64,000 bases of DNA. It comes from an uncultured Alistipes sp. Its GTDB lineage: Bacteria; Bacteroidota; Bacteroidia; Bacteroidales; Rikenellaceae. A program made the position numbers and the translations under genes. The notes below the pieces were generated by a model. It had not been told where the DNA came from. It saw nothing but the letters and a program-made list of their open reading frames with translations, and did no database searches. The stretch is from positions 1 through 64,000 of the forward strand of contig CASDZP010000004.1 in NCBI GenBank assembly GCA_949285535.1, written 5' to 3'. This document shows, piece by piece, positions 53,525-63,064 of the stretch; position 1 is the first letter of the stretch, and every line of letters begins with the position of its first letter.

Positions 53525-53847
53525 TGCTGTATTTTTTTAAATTTTAAAACTCTTTTTTGTATGCCGACAAACGTCCGCTTGCGAAACATTCGTCGGACTT
53601 TCATTTATGTTTATGTCGGATAATCAGTCTTTTAAACGATTAAGACAAACCCCCTTTCAGTTAAAAAATTCATTCAAGCGGTTGCAAATATAATCATATT
53701 TACCGACAAATCAACAATTTCTGAAAAAAACATTGAAAATATCGCTCCGAGAGTCACTTCACCGTCATGCCGTTAACCTATTTGCGGGAAAATGTTTATC
53801 TTTGTCAAAATTGAAAGAAATACGAAATAAAAACTTAAAATAAACCA
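53525..53847. other. Divergent intergenic region between rpsU and the S9 peptidase gene
   Basis: It holds a minus-strand promoter (53685-53714) and a plus-strand -7 box TATCTTTG (53797-53804) with only a weak -33 (TTAA). Nothing else stands out. Confidence 0.5.
53685..53714 (-). promoter_or_regulatory. Promoter of rpsU
   Basis: On the minus strand TTG (53714-53712), 19 bp spacer, TATATTTG (53692-53685). The leader before rpsU would be about 150 bases. Confidence 0.6.
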
Positions 53848-56061
53848 ATGAAAACACTATTTACGGTCATGGCAATGACTTTAGCTTCGTTTTTCGGTTG
53901 TCAGGACAAGGGCGACGACTCATACGTTCCCAAACTGACCGACGCCGAAAAGAAGGCGGGAGTTTTCACCACCGACGTGATGCTCAAGATGAAGCGTCTC
54001 GGCGAGGTTCGTCTCTCTCCCGACGGAACAAAGGCTCTCTATTCGGTAACCGTCTATAACGTCGAAAAGAACGTAGGTTACACCAACCTATGGATTAAAC
54101 CCATGGACGGCGGCGAGGCGGTCAAGATAACCAAGGGCGACTTCAAGGATTATAATGCCCGCTGGGCGGAGAGAGGCGAGAAGATATATTTCCTCTCCAA
54201 CCGTAGCGGCAAAACCGCAATATGGAGCGTATCACCCGACGGCGAGAACCTGAAAATGGTGACCGAGCCGGCAGACCAGATAAACGCGTTCGAGCTTTCT
54301 CCCGTGGGAGGCAAGATTCTCTACACCACACAGGTGAAGGTTGACACCACAGCGCAGGACCTCTACCCCGCATACGACAAAGCCAACGTCAAGATATACG
54401 ACGACCTCATGGCGCGTCACTGGGATTACTGGCTCGACGGCACATTCAGCCACATAAAGGTTGCCGACTTCAACGACAAAAACGGTATCACCTCCGCAAA
54501 GGACATCATGGAGGGTGAGGCGTGGGATTCACCCCTGGCTCCCTATTTCGACATAGCGGAGATAACATGGAACAACGAGGGCACGCAGATAGCCTACACG
54601 GCGAAGAAACTGCACGGTTATGACTATGCGATAAGTACCAATTCGGACATCTACCTCTATGACCTTGCATCAGGCAAGACACGCAACCTCACCGAGGGGA
54701 TGCCGGGATATGACCGTGTACCCGTCTTCTCTCCCTCCGACAGCCGCATAGCATGGTGCAGCATGGAGCGCGCAGGCAACGAGGCAGACAAGGAGCGTCT
54801 CTTTGTCATGGACCTGGCGACTGGCGAGAAGAGCTACATAACAAAAGATTTCGATTATAACGCGGGTTCGGTGCAGTGGGCGGACAACAACACTCTCTAC
54901 TTCATCGCGCCTATCGAGGCGACACATCAGATATGCCGTGCCACGGTCGAGCCGCAGGGTAACGTTGAGGTGCTGACCGAAGGATTGCACGACTTCGTGT
55001 CGATGTCGATGCAGAGCGGCAAGATAGCGGCGGCGAAGACTACGCTTCTCATGGCGGACGAGCTTTTCGCTGTTGACGCGCGTGACGGTGAGGAGACACA
55101 GCTCAGCTTCCTTAACAAGAACATATACGACAGCATCAAGATGGCACGTGTGGAGAAACGTTGGATCAAAACCACCGACGACAAGAAGATGCTCACATGG
55201 GTTGTTCTTCCTCCTGATTTCGACTCTACAAAGACCTACCCCACCCTGCTCTACTGTCAGGGCGGTCCGCAGAGCGTGGTTAGCCAGCGTTGGAGCTACC
55301 GTTGGAACCTTGCGCTCATGGCGTCGCAGGGTTATGTGGTTGTCGCCCCCAACCGAAGAGGTCTCCCCTCGTTCGGACAGGAGTGGCTCGACCAGATTTC
55401 AGGTGATTACAGCGGTCAGAACATAAAAGACTACCTCAGCGCGATAGACGCCGTAAGCCGTGAGAAATGGGTTGACAAAAACAGACTCGGATGCGTCGGC
55501 GCAAGCTACGGCGGTTATTCGGTTTACTATCTGGCGGGACATCACGACAAACGTTTCAAGGCGTTCATAGCGCATTGCGGCATGTTCAACCTCGAAAGCT
55601 TCTACGGAAGCACCGAAGAGCTGTGGTTCCCGAGAAACGACCTCGGAGGTCCATACTGGAGCGAGAACAAGACGGCGAAACGCTCTTACGCGAACTCTCC
55701 GCATAAATCGGTGGCTGAATGGGATACGCCCATACTTATAATGGTGGGTCAGCTCGACTACCGCATACCCTACACCGAGAGTCTTCAGGCATTCACGGCG
55801 GCACGTTCGAGAGGTCTCGACTCAAGGCTCGTGTTCTTCGAGGACGAGGGTCATCAGGTATTCAAACCGCAAAACTCACTCGTATGGCACAGCGAATTCT
55901 TCAACTGGCTCGACAAGTATGTCAAAAATCCCGTCGATGTGAAGCCTCAGCCACGTCCCGAAGACGAGGTGAAAGATAAAAAAGAGGACAAAAAAGAAGA
56001 TAAGAAGAAAGACGAGGACAAGGATAGAAAAGAGAGACGCGAGAGAGACAGAGAAGAGTAA
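53848..56061 (+). CDS. S9-family peptidase (DPP5/DPP4-like)
   Basis: 737 residues. A signal-peptide-like N-terminus with a lipobox-like FFGC. A seven-bladed propeller (about 45-420) is followed by an alpha/beta hydrolase with the catalytic triad: Ser in GASYGGY, Asp in GQLDYRIPY, His in DEGHQVF. Such peptidases release dipeptides from peptide N-termini in the periplasm and feed peptide uptake, which fits the POT transporter further along. The last 30 residues are almost all Lys, Asp, Glu and Arg, a low-complexity tail beyond the family's normal end. Confidence 0.92.
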   Translation: MKTLFTVMAMTLASFFGCQDKGDDSYVPKLTDAEKKAGVFTTDVMLKMKRLGEVRLSPDGTKALYSVTVYNVEKNVGYTNLWIKPMDGGEAVKITKGDFKDYNARWAERGEKIYFLSNRSGKTAIWSVSPDGENLKMVTEPADQINAFELSPVGGKILYTTQVKVDTTAQDLYPAYDKANVKIYDDLMARHWDYWLDGTFSHIKVADFNDKNGITSAKDIMEGEAWDSPLAPYFDIAEITWNNEGTQIAYTAKKLHGYDYAISTNSDIYLYDLASGKTRNLTEGMPGYDRVPVFSPSDSRIAWCSMERAGNEADKERLFVMDLATGEKSYITKDFDYNAGSVQWADNNTLYFIAPIEATHQICRATVEPQGNVEVLTEGLHDFVSMSMQSGKIAAAKTTLLMADELFAVDARDGEETQLSFLNKNIYDSIKMARVEKRWIKTTDDKKMLTWVVLPPDFDSTKTYPTLLYCQGGPQSVVSQRWSYRWNLALMASQGYVVVAPNRRGLPSFGQEWLDQISGDYSGQNIKDYLSAIDAVSREKWVDKNRLGCVGASYGGYSVYYLAGHHDKRFKAFIAHCGMFNLESFYGSTEELWFPRNDLGGPYWSENKTAKRSYANSPHKSVAEWDTPILIMVGQLDYRIPYTESLQAFTAARSRGLDSRLVFFEDEGHQVFKPQNSLVWHSEFFNWLDKYVKNPVDVKPQPRPEDEVKDKKEDKKEDKKKDEDKDRKERRERDREE

Positions 56062-56077
56062 AAAGCCTCCATATACT

Positions 56078-56117
56078 TCAGACCTTTACTCCGATGTTTG
56101 GGGTAAAGGTCTGAAAT
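56078..56117 (+). terminator. Terminator of the S9 peptidase gene
   Basis: Stem TTCAGACCTTTACTCC with its near-complement, a short loop, then a T-rich end; 17 bp past the stop. Confidence 0.8.
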
Positions 56118-56158
56118 TTTATATTTTCGCGGTCAAAAGTTAAAAAAGACAAAAGCGC

Positions 56159-57478
56159 ATGACGACACAAGAGGCATTGGACTACCTGATGAGCATACCG
56201 ATGTTCCAGCAGGCGGGTAGCGTCGCCTACAATCCGGGCACGGAGCGTATAGAGGCGTTCTGCCGGTTTCTCGGTGACCCGCAGAAGCGGTACAGGACAA
56301 TACACGTGGCGGGCACCAACGGCAAAGGCTCCGTCAGTCATATGGCAGCCTCGCTGTTGATGACAAAGGGATTCCGCACGGGACTATACACTTCGCCGCA
56401 CATACACCATGTAGGCGAACGTGTCAGGGTTGACGGCGTGGCGATGAACGACGGGCAGATAGCGGACTTTATATGCCGCGCCAAACCGTTCATCGACGAG
56501 CATTTGCCCTCGTTCTTCGAGGTGACCACGGCAATGGCGTTCGACTTCTTCGCACAACAGGGGGTGGATGCGGCTGTTATCGAGACGGGTCTTGGCGGCA
56601 GACTCGACGCCACCAACATAATAACGCCCGCCTTGAGCGTAATCACAAACATCAGCTTCGACCATACTGCCATACTCGGCGACACCATATCGAAGATAGC
56701 CGCAGAGAAAGCGGGCATCATAAAAGAGAGCGTTCCCGTTGTCATAGGCGAGAGTGACCCCGAAAGCGCGGTCGTCTTCATAGAGGCGGCTCACGCATGC
56801 GGCTCCCGCATAGTGTTCGCCGACAAGATGTACAGGACGGATAGTGTCGATTATCACCGTGACGGTTCGGCGAGCTACACGCTTTCGAGTCTGTTGGACG
56901 GCTACCGTTTCACACTTTCGAGCGACCTCGGCGGAGAGTGTCAGCGTCTAAACATACCGACATTCCTAACGGTGGCGGAGCAGTTACGTGAACAGGGTCT
57001 CGACATTACAAAAGAAGATATAGAGGATGCGTTGGGTCACGCCGCCGCTCGTACGGGGCTGACGGGTCGCTGGCAGGTGTTGCGAGAGAGACCGCTTGTC
57101 GTATGCGACACGGGTCACAACCCTGCGGGGATAGAGACGGTAACGAAACAGATAGAGGCGATGCGACAAGCGGGTCTCTTCTCCGAGCTTACAATGATAT
57201 TCGGCGTGGTGGCGGACAAGGACCTCGAACACATACTGCCGCTTCTTCCGCACAACGTACGATATATATTCACACGCCCCTCTTCGGCACGCGGTCTCGA
57301 CGCAGAGACGCTGCGACAGAGCGCGCGTAATCACGGTCTCGACGGCACAACATCACCCGATGTGAACACCGCGATAAAAGAGGCTCTCGAAACGGCGTCA
57401 CCCGATGATATGATATTCATAGGCGGGAGCAGCTACCTTGTGGGCGACATATCGCCCGAATACATGCAGAGACGATAG
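56159..57478 (+). CDS. folC: Bifunctional folylpolyglutamate synthase/dihydrofolate synthase
   Basis: 439 residues. It adds glutamate to dihydropteroate and folates with ATP. P-loop HVAGTNGKGSVSHM (about 50-63), LGGRLDATN, the ITNISFDHTAILGDT loop, AEKAGIIKE and DTGHNPAG. N-terminal ALDYLMSIPMFQ is typical of Bacteroidetes FolC. The Dcu transporter gene follows 62 bp downstream. Confidence 0.95.
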   Translation: MTTQEALDYLMSIPMFQQAGSVAYNPGTERIEAFCRFLGDPQKRYRTIHVAGTNGKGSVSHMAASLLMTKGFRTGLYTSPHIHHVGERVRVDGVAMNDGQIADFICRAKPFIDEHLPSFFEVTTAMAFDFFAQQGVDAAVIETGLGGRLDATNIITPALSVITNISFDHTAILGDTISKIAAEKAGIIKESVPVVIGESDPESAVVFIEAAHACGSRIVFADKMYRTDSVDYHRDGSASYTLSSLLDGYRFTLSSDLGGECQRLNIPTFLTVAEQLREQGLDITKEDIEDALGHAAARTGLTGRWQVLRERPLVVCDTGHNPAGIETVTKQIEAMRQAGLFSELTMIFGVVADKDLEHILPLLPHNVRYIFTRPSSARGLDAETLRQSARNHGLDGTTSPDVNTAIKEALETASPDDMIFIGGSSYLVGDISPEYMQRR

Positions 57479-57540
57479 GTTATGCCTACATTTTCGGCTC
57501 ATGTAAATTCTTTGACTGAAAAAACGAAAAACAACAACAA

Positions 57541-58851
57541 ATGGTAATACAGCTTTTGGTCGTCCTTGTGGCGATAATAATAGGGGCACGACTCGGCGGC
57601 ATAGGGTTGGGAGTGTTCGGAGGTGTAGGACTTGCGGTGCTGGTCTTCATCTTTGGACTCACACCCACATCGCCTCCGATAGACGTGATGCTGATGATTG
57701 TGGCGGTCATTGCGGCGGCGGCATGTATGCAGGCGGCGGGCGGTCTCAACCTCATGGTACATTGGGCGGAGAAAATCCTGCGCAACAACCCGCAGAGGAT
57801 AACGATACTCAGTCCGCTTGTGACATACACGTTCACATTCATAGCGGGAACGGGTCACGTGGCATATTCAGTGTTACCCGTGATAGCGGAGGTGGCGTCC
57901 GAGACGGGGATACGTCCCGAACGACCGTTGTCGATAGCGGTGATAGCCTCGCAGCAGGCAATAACGGCGAGCCCCATATCGGCGGCGACCGTGGCGTTAC
58001 TCAGCATGCTCGGCGCGCAGGGCTTTGACATAACCCTCGGCGATATTTTGCTGATATCCATTCCCTGCACCCTGATAGGCGTAATCGTCGGAGCGATATG
58101 CTCTCTCCGTGTAGGTAAGGAGTTGAAAGACGACCCCGAATATCTGCGTCGCCTCAAAGAGGGAGAGATAAAGAAAGAGACGACTACAACAGACGGTATG
58201 AACAACAAGCGCGCCGCGCTCACATCCGTGATATTATTCCTCGCCGCGACAGCAGGCATAATAGTATTCGGTTCGTTTCCCGAACTTCGCCCCTCATTCG
58301 ACGGCAACTCGATGTCCATGTCATACATAATCGAGATACTGATGCTCTCTGCGGCGGCATTAATCCTTATATCGACGCGTACCGACGGCATAAAGGCGGC
58401 GCAAGGCTCTGTCTTCTCCGCAGGCATGCAGGCTGTGGTGGCGATATTCGGTATTGCGTGGATGGGTGACACCTTCATAGGCGGCAACATGGCGGAGATA
58501 AAGAGTTCGATAGAGGAGACCGTTACGGCGATGCCGTGGCTTTTCGGCGTAGCGCTCTTCGTGATGTCCATACTGCTATTCAGTCAGGCGGCAACCATCA
58601 GAGCCTTGCTCCCTCTCGGCATGGCATTAGGCATATCGCCCTACATGTTGATAGCTCTTTTCCCCGCTGTCAACGGCTATTTCTTCATCCCCAACTACCC
58701 CACCGTCGTAGCGGCGATAAACTTCGACAAGACAGGAACAACCCGCATCGGCAAATACATCCTCAACCACTCCTTCATGATGCCCGGCATGGTCGCAACA
58801 GTCACGGCAGTTGTCTTGGGTATCGTAATGGTAAATATCCTTTATCTGTAA
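57541..58851 (+). CDS. Anaerobic C4-dicarboxylate transporter (DcuA/DcuB family)
   Basis: 436 residues with about 10-11 membrane segments. DcuA/B exchange fumarate, malate or aspartate for succinate in anaerobic respiration. Family patterns: ARLGGIGLGVFGGVGLAVLVF, SPLVTYTFTFIAGTGH, RPLSIAVIASQQAITASPIS. No signal peptide. The last 52 coding bases are the left edge of a perfect palindrome with element E beyond. Confidence 0.93.
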   Translation: MVIQLLVVLVAIIIGARLGGIGLGVFGGVGLAVLVFIFGLTPTSPPIDVMLMIVAVIAAAACMQAAGGLNLMVHWAEKILRNNPQRITILSPLVTYTFTFIAGTGHVAYSVLPVIAEVASETGIRPERPLSIAVIASQQAITASPISAATVALLSMLGAQGFDITLGDILLISIPCTLIGVIVGAICSLRVGKELKDDPEYLRRLKEGEIKKETTTTDGMNNKRAALTSVILFLAATAGIIVFGSFPELRPSFDGNSMSMSYIIEILMLSAAALILISTRTDGIKAAQGSVFSAGMQAVVAIFGIAWMGDTFIGGNMAEIKSSIEETVTAMPWLFGVALFVMSILLFSQAATIRALLPLGMALGISPYMLIALFPAVNGYFFIPNYPTVVAAINFDKTGTTRIGKYILNHSFMMPGMVATVTAVVLGIVMVNILYL

Positions 58852-58978
58852 GGGATTAAAAAACGATTTACGGAGTATATGTGTCGGATTATGACACATA
58901 TACTCCGTAAATCGTTTTTTAATCCCTTACAGATAAAGGATATTTACCATTACGATACCCAAGACAACTGCCGTGACT
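58800..58978. repeat. Perfect 86-bp-arm palindrome spanning the dcu gene end and terminator
   Basis: Arms 58800-58885 and 58893-58978 are identical as reverse complements over 86 bp, with a 7-base loop. The left arm holds the last 52 coding bases of the dcu gene, the stop, and half of its terminator; the right arm is the inverted copy. Element E starts at the next base. With no mismatch, the duplication is either very recent or actively kept. Confidence 0.93.
58862..58918 (+). terminator. Terminator of the dcu gene
   Basis: Stem AACGATTTACGGAGTATAT plus GTGTC with its complement, loop GGATTAT, then a T-run. It forms the core of the palindrome. Confidence 0.85.
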
Positions 58979-59156
58979 CTCCGAGGGGTCTCCCGACGAG
59001 CTCTCCGAGGGCGCCTTCCGCGGGAGTTACTTTGTCACTCGACAAAGTAACCAAAACGAGGGGGCACAGCCCCTTCTGACCATGTCACACCCCGTTGGCT
59101 CATTATCTTTCAGGAAGTCGGCATCCAAACGGCGCCTCGCCTCTCGCATGGGCTTA
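58979..59156 (+). repeat. Dispersed intergenic element, copy E
   Basis: A full copy. CTCCGAGGGGTCTCC, CTCCGAGGGCGCC, CGGGAGTTACTTTGTC with the matching arm GACAAAGTAAC, GGGGC-ACA-GCCCC, then TGACCATGTCACAC, TTGGCTCATTATCTTT and GAAGTCGGCATC. It runs up to the stop codon of the exchanger gene, so no 26-bp motif is present on the far side. CTCCGAGGG occurs twice. Confidence 0.85.
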
Positions 59157-60110
59157 TCAGGAGCCTTGTGATATGAGATAGACGGTGTAAACGATATAGC
59201 AGATAATCAAGGCAATACCCTCAAGGCGTGTTATGGTACGCTTCTTGAACGCCAAGGCAACAAGCCAGAAAAGAACGCTCGAAGCGACAAGAACAGCCAT
59301 GTCAATCATCGTGATACCACCCAGATTCAACGGAGCGACAGTCGCGCTGACACCGAGAACTCCGAATATGTTGAACAGATTGGAACCGACAACATTGCCT
59401 ATCGCTATGCCCGAATTTTTCTTATATGCGGCGACAACACTCGTGGCAAGTTCGGGAAGAGACGTGCCGCCCGCAACAAGCGTCAGACCTATGACAGACT
59501 CGCTGACACCCATCATGCGCGCTATACCCGACGCCCCGTCAACAAACAGACGAACACCCGCTACAAGCGCAACAAGTCCGAGTACAATATAAAGCGTAGA
59601 TTTAAATACGCTCATCTCCTTGGGTGACGGTTCGTCGTCGTTTCCGTTTTTTGCGATTGCAAAAGTATAACCGAGGAAAATGGCGAAGAAACAGAGCATC
59701 ACGATACCGTCGCCACGGCTCAGAACATTGGTCGTCTGCGAAGCGAACAGCGTATCGAAAGCACATACGGACAACACAACCGATGCCAATATACAGAGAG
59801 GCAATTCTCGGGTGAGAGTACCCTTACCCACAGATATGGGCATCACCAACGCCGTCGCGCCTATTATCATCAACGTATTGAATATGTTGGAACCGACAAC
59901 ATTACCGATCGCTATCTCCGGATTACCGTTGATAGACGATATGAGGCTCACCGTAAATTCTGGCGCAGATGTTCCGAAAGCGACAATGGTCAAACCTATC
60001 ACCAGATTGGAGATTTTAAAACGCTTTGCGACAGAAGCCGCTCCGTCTGTAAGGCCGTTGGCACCGACCAATATCAACACCAACCCCAAAATCAGAAACA
60101 AAAAGTCCAT
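59157..60110 (-). CDS. Na+/Ca2+ exchanger family protein (YrbG-like)
   Basis: 317 residues with about 10 membrane segments in two homologous halves. The alpha repeats are seen as TIVAFGTSAPEFTVSL...GNVVGSNIFNTLMIIG and LVAGGTSLPELATSVVA...GNVVGSNLFNIFGVLG, with the ion-binding Glu in each. Its stop codon borders element E directly. Confidence 0.95.
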   Translation of the reverse strand: MDFLFLILGLVLILVGANGLTDGAASVAKRFKISNLVIGLTIVAFGTSAPEFTVSLISSINGNPEIAIGNVVGSNIFNTLMIIGATALVMPISVGKGTLTRELPLCILASVVLSVCAFDTLFASQTTNVLSRGDGIVMLCFFAIFLGYTFAIAKNGNDDEPSPKEMSVFKSTLYIVLGLVALVAGVRLFVDGASGIARMMGVSESVIGLTLVAGGTSLPELATSVVAAYKKNSGIAIGNVVGSNLFNIFGVLGVSATVAPLNLGGITMIDMAVLVASSVLFWLVALAFKKRTITRLEGIALIICYIVYTVYLISQGS

Positions 60111-60191
60111 TATTCAATTTTTTAGTTATCGCAATCGTAAAAAATACCCTGACAGGTCTTTCACTCCTAAATCGCGAATAGAAAACCAATG

Positions 60192-60220
60192 CAAATATAG
60201 CAACTATCGTCAGACGACAA
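60192..60220 (-). promoter_or_regulatory. Probable promoter of the exchanger gene
   Basis: On the minus strand TTG (60220-60218), 18 bp spacer, TATATTTG (60199-60192). Spacing is slightly short. Confidence 0.5.
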
Positions 60221-60734
60221 AATTAATCGCAAGCAATTCTCCCCTGCCGACAATAATAATAAAACGATAAAATTTGCTTTAAAAAGAATATTTGTGTAAA
60301 TTATTATTGTCGTTCTGAAACATCAGCTACCCATAACAAAATGAAAAACACAAAATTAAAGCACTCTAAACAATCAGATTCAGACTGTTCGGAACATGTC
60401 GGCAAATGCACGAAAACATAAACGCATCGTCTCTCCAGATTTCACCTTTAATCCGATAGAAACCGTTCACGAACAGGAGATTCAATATCTCCACTCACGC
60501 ACCGCAATCGCCAAAACAAAATAACGACACGAAAGAACCGTTTCTAAAGGAGATGAAAACAAGAAACCTCACCGCTGATATGGAGAGCGTTGCATTGGTG
60601 CTAATCAATAAATATTCTTCAGGAAATATTTTTTAACAACTGCTCTTGAGGCGATGAGGTTATGCTGAGATATTATTTAAAAAGAGAAATGGTATTGCAG
60701 TAACGGTTCGTGTGGAAATTTTAGAACAAAAAAC
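60221..60734. other. Gene-free AT-rich stretch
   Basis: No reading frame of note. A 26-codon frame at 60341 is too short and featureless to call. A small hairpin of AAATATT words lies at about 60610-60632 and could be the end of the candidate RNA transcript. Confidence 0.4.
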
Positions 60735-60982
60735 AAGTGTGGAACAACTAGTCCGTTCTAAGGGAACTGCTAGGAAACCTTTATTACGACAAGTTGTGCC
60801 CACACTTTTACCGAAACATGTGGGGCAAAACTGTATTCCGTAATAATTAATATGTCCGATTGTTTAGCAGTTGATTTTCGAACGGAGAATACAAATTCGC
60901 TATGTGTTTATACCGTCTCTGTCAGTGTTATACTATGTTTTTTGTTTGTTATTATTGTCTTTTTAACCTTTTATGTTAATTA
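60735..60982 (-). ncRNA. Candidate structured RNA, rod-like (possible 6S RNA)
   Basis: A gene-free stretch behind a perfect promoter. It can fold into one long irregular hairpin: 60753-60758 with 60880-60885, 60765-60772 with 60865-60872, 60781-60788 with 60839-60846, and 60789-60804 with 60819-60834 (imperfect), with an 8 x 18 internal loop and a 14-base terminal loop. A single rod with a large central bulge is the layout of 6S RNA, which binds RNA polymerase. The exact ends are unknown; no covariance support was available to me. Confidence 0.5.
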
Positions 60983-60988
60983 GGCGTA

Positions 60989-61019
60989 CAAAAGTAACAT
61001 TATTTTGAATCAAAAACAA
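60989..61019 (-). promoter_or_regulatory. Promoter of the candidate ncRNA
   Basis: On the minus strand TTG (61019-61017), 20 bp spacer, TACTTTTG (60996-60989), a full match to the Bacteroidetes consensus, with no protein gene following for about 880 bp. Start of transcription near 60982. Confidence 0.7.
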
Positions 61020-61104
61020 CATTATTCACTTATTTTTACAAACTCTTTGGAAGAGCGTTAAAAACATTTACATACATCATATTGATAATCAACAAATAAC
61101 ACAA

Positions 61105-61130
61105 AGAGGGCGACATTACTGCCGCCCTCT
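61105..61130 (-). terminator. Terminator of the POT transporter gene
   Basis: Stem AGAGGGCG / CGCCCTCT with only a short T-run on the minus strand; 25 bp past the stop. Confidence 0.65.
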
Positions 61131-61155
61131 CGATGTTATAAAAAGTGAAAATCGC

Positions 61156-62865
61156 CTATGCGTTGTTTGTCACTCTTTCGAGTCGTTTCATTATCGAGAA
61201 TATGAATATCGCCGATATGAGACAGCAAACGACAAGCACTGTCCAGAGCTGCCACAATTCGAGGACACCCCACAGTTTACCGATGATTGCCACAAGGTAG
61301 TTACCGATTGCGGTAGCCGCCAACCAACCGCCCTGCATGAGACCTTTGTACTTGGGAGGAGCCACGCGAGAGACGAACGACAGACCCATCGGGCTGAGGA
61401 AGAGCTCGGCTATGGTAAGAGTGAAATATGTACCTATCAACCAGTTGTCAGAAACGAGTTTATCGCTGACACCGCCTGTGCTTGCGAGCTGTGAGGGAGC
61501 CTCCAGACCGAACGAACCAATCATGAGGATGGTGAAACCGACAGCGGCGATAAACATACCGATACCGATTTTACGCGGAGCAGAGGGTTCTTTACCTTTT
61601 GACGCCAGCTTCGTGAAGAAAGCGAGAATCACAGGTGTGAGGACGATTATAAAGAAGGGATTGAACTGCTGGAATATCTCGGGAGTTATCTTGAGAGCGC
61701 CGTCGCCCATTCCGAAGAAGTACAGCAGGCATACGCCCAACAGACCCACAGCAGTCACGATTCCCGCAATAGCTTTAGATTTAGCCTCTTTAGACTGGAA
61801 GATATTGAGAATGCCATAGAACGCTATAATGATGAAAATCATCGCGGGAAGCGAGTACCACAGTCTGCTCAAACCGCTGACGGTGTCGGTGGTATAGTCA
61901 CGGGCAAAGAATGTCATCGTAAGACCGTTCTGGTGGAACGACATCCAAAAGAAGATTACCACGGCGAAAACGAGGCAGAGAGCAGTTACTCTCTCTTTCA
62001 CCTGTGCGGGAGTGAGTTCAACGACATGAGTATCTGATTTACCCTCTTTCTCGGCTTTTTCCTGCTGTGCAGCTGTAACGTCAGCATATTTGTATGTCTT
62101 GCGGAAGCCGAGGAATATAGCCATTGATATTACCAGAGATACGCACGCCACACCGAAGCCCCAGTTGTAGGCTCCTGAAAGACGTGTGATATAGTGTTCA
62201 GAGAACTCGAGCAGAGCGGGAGTGTCCGTAACGGCGTGGCCCTGAGCGGCAGCCAATGAGGTCAGCTGTGCCATACCGTCAGAGGTGATTGTGCCGTCCA
62301 TGAGCTGATGTGCCAAAGCAGGTATCTGCGGGCTATAGAAAAGACCTTCCTGACCGAGGAAGAAGTCGGTTACGGTAGTAGCAGCAGAGGGTGCGAAGAA
62401 AGCACCGATGTTGATACACATGTAGAAGATACTGAACGCAAGGTCGCGTTTAGAGCTGTATTTGGGATCATCATAGAGATTACCCATGAGCGCCTGAACG
62501 TTACCCTTGAACAGACCTGTACCGAGAGCTATGAGTGCCAGCGAACCGAACATCGCCAGTTTGGCGGGAAGGTCGGTTCCTGTCGGTATGGCGAGCAGGA
62601 AGTAACCGATAAACATCACGGTGATACCGATTACGATAGTCTTGCCGTAACCGAGCCATTTGTCGGCGATAAGACCGCCAATCAACGGCAGAAAATAGAC
62701 AGACGCAAGGAAGATACCGAAAATATCGCTGGTCTGACTCGATGTGAAGCCGAACTTAGCCTGAATAAACAGGACAAAGATCGCCAACATGGTGTAATAG
62801 CCGAATCGTTCGCCCATATTGGCTAACGACAGGATAAATAGACCTTTGGGGTGTCCTTTGAACAT
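61156..62865 (-). CDS. POT/PTR-family proton-coupled peptide transporter
   Basis: 569 residues with about 14 membrane segments. N-terminal MGERFGYYTMLAIFVLF matches the ExxERFxYY motif of proton-coupled oligopeptide transporters. The GLIADKWLGYGKTIVIG loop and the QIPALAHQL region of the long Bacteroidetes form are also seen. It brings di- and tripeptides in with protons, a natural partner for the S9 peptidase encoded in this window. A -7 box TATATTTG reads on the minus strand at 62959-62952. Confidence 0.94.
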   Translation of the reverse strand: MFKGHPKGLFILSLANMGERFGYYTMLAIFVLFIQAKFGFTSSQTSDIFGIFLASVYFLPLIGGLIADKWLGYGKTIVIGITVMFIGYFLLAIPTGTDLPAKLAMFGSLALIALGTGLFKGNVQALMGNLYDDPKYSSKRDLAFSIFYMCINIGAFFAPSAATTVTDFFLGQEGLFYSPQIPALAHQLMDGTITSDGMAQLTSLAAAQGHAVTDTPALLEFSEHYITRLSGAYNWGFGVACVSLVISMAIFLGFRKTYKYADVTAAQQEKAEKEGKSDTHVVELTPAQVKERVTALCLVFAVVIFFWMSFHQNGLTMTFFARDYTTDTVSGLSRLWYSLPAMIFIIIAFYGILNIFQSKEAKSKAIAGIVTAVGLLGVCLLYFFGMGDGALKITPEIFQQFNPFFIIVLTPVILAFFTKLASKGKEPSAPRKIGIGMFIAAVGFTILMIGSFGLEAPSQLASTGGVSDKLVSDNWLIGTYFTLTIAELFLSPMGLSFVSRVAPPKYKGLMQGGWLAATAIGNYLVAIIGKLWGVLELWQLWTVLVVCCLISAIFIFSIMKRLERVTNNA

Positions 62866-63064
62866 GATTTATTTTATTTGTTGGTTAATTAATTTCGGGT
62901 TTATCCTTTTCAGAAACCTGCGGTACAGCTTCCCGCAGACCACCATGAATGCAAATATATTAATTTTTAATCAAAAAGAATGTACGAATGAAATCTTTTT
63001 TGTTAAAATTGTGACAAGTATCAAAAAAAGTTCGTATATTTAGTTCAATAAAATAGTTTCACCC

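Noticed and set aside
58800-58978. Palindromes as assembly or amplification artefacts
   Set aside because: Not fully excluded for the perfect copy, but the GH97 copy has diverged by nine substitutions and two indels, and all junctions end at the same element. An artefact would not give this.
58627-59079. Two reading frames with the same peptide (THILRKSFFNPLQIKDIYHYD)
   Set aside because: They are both strands of the perfect palindrome at 58800-58978 and not genes.
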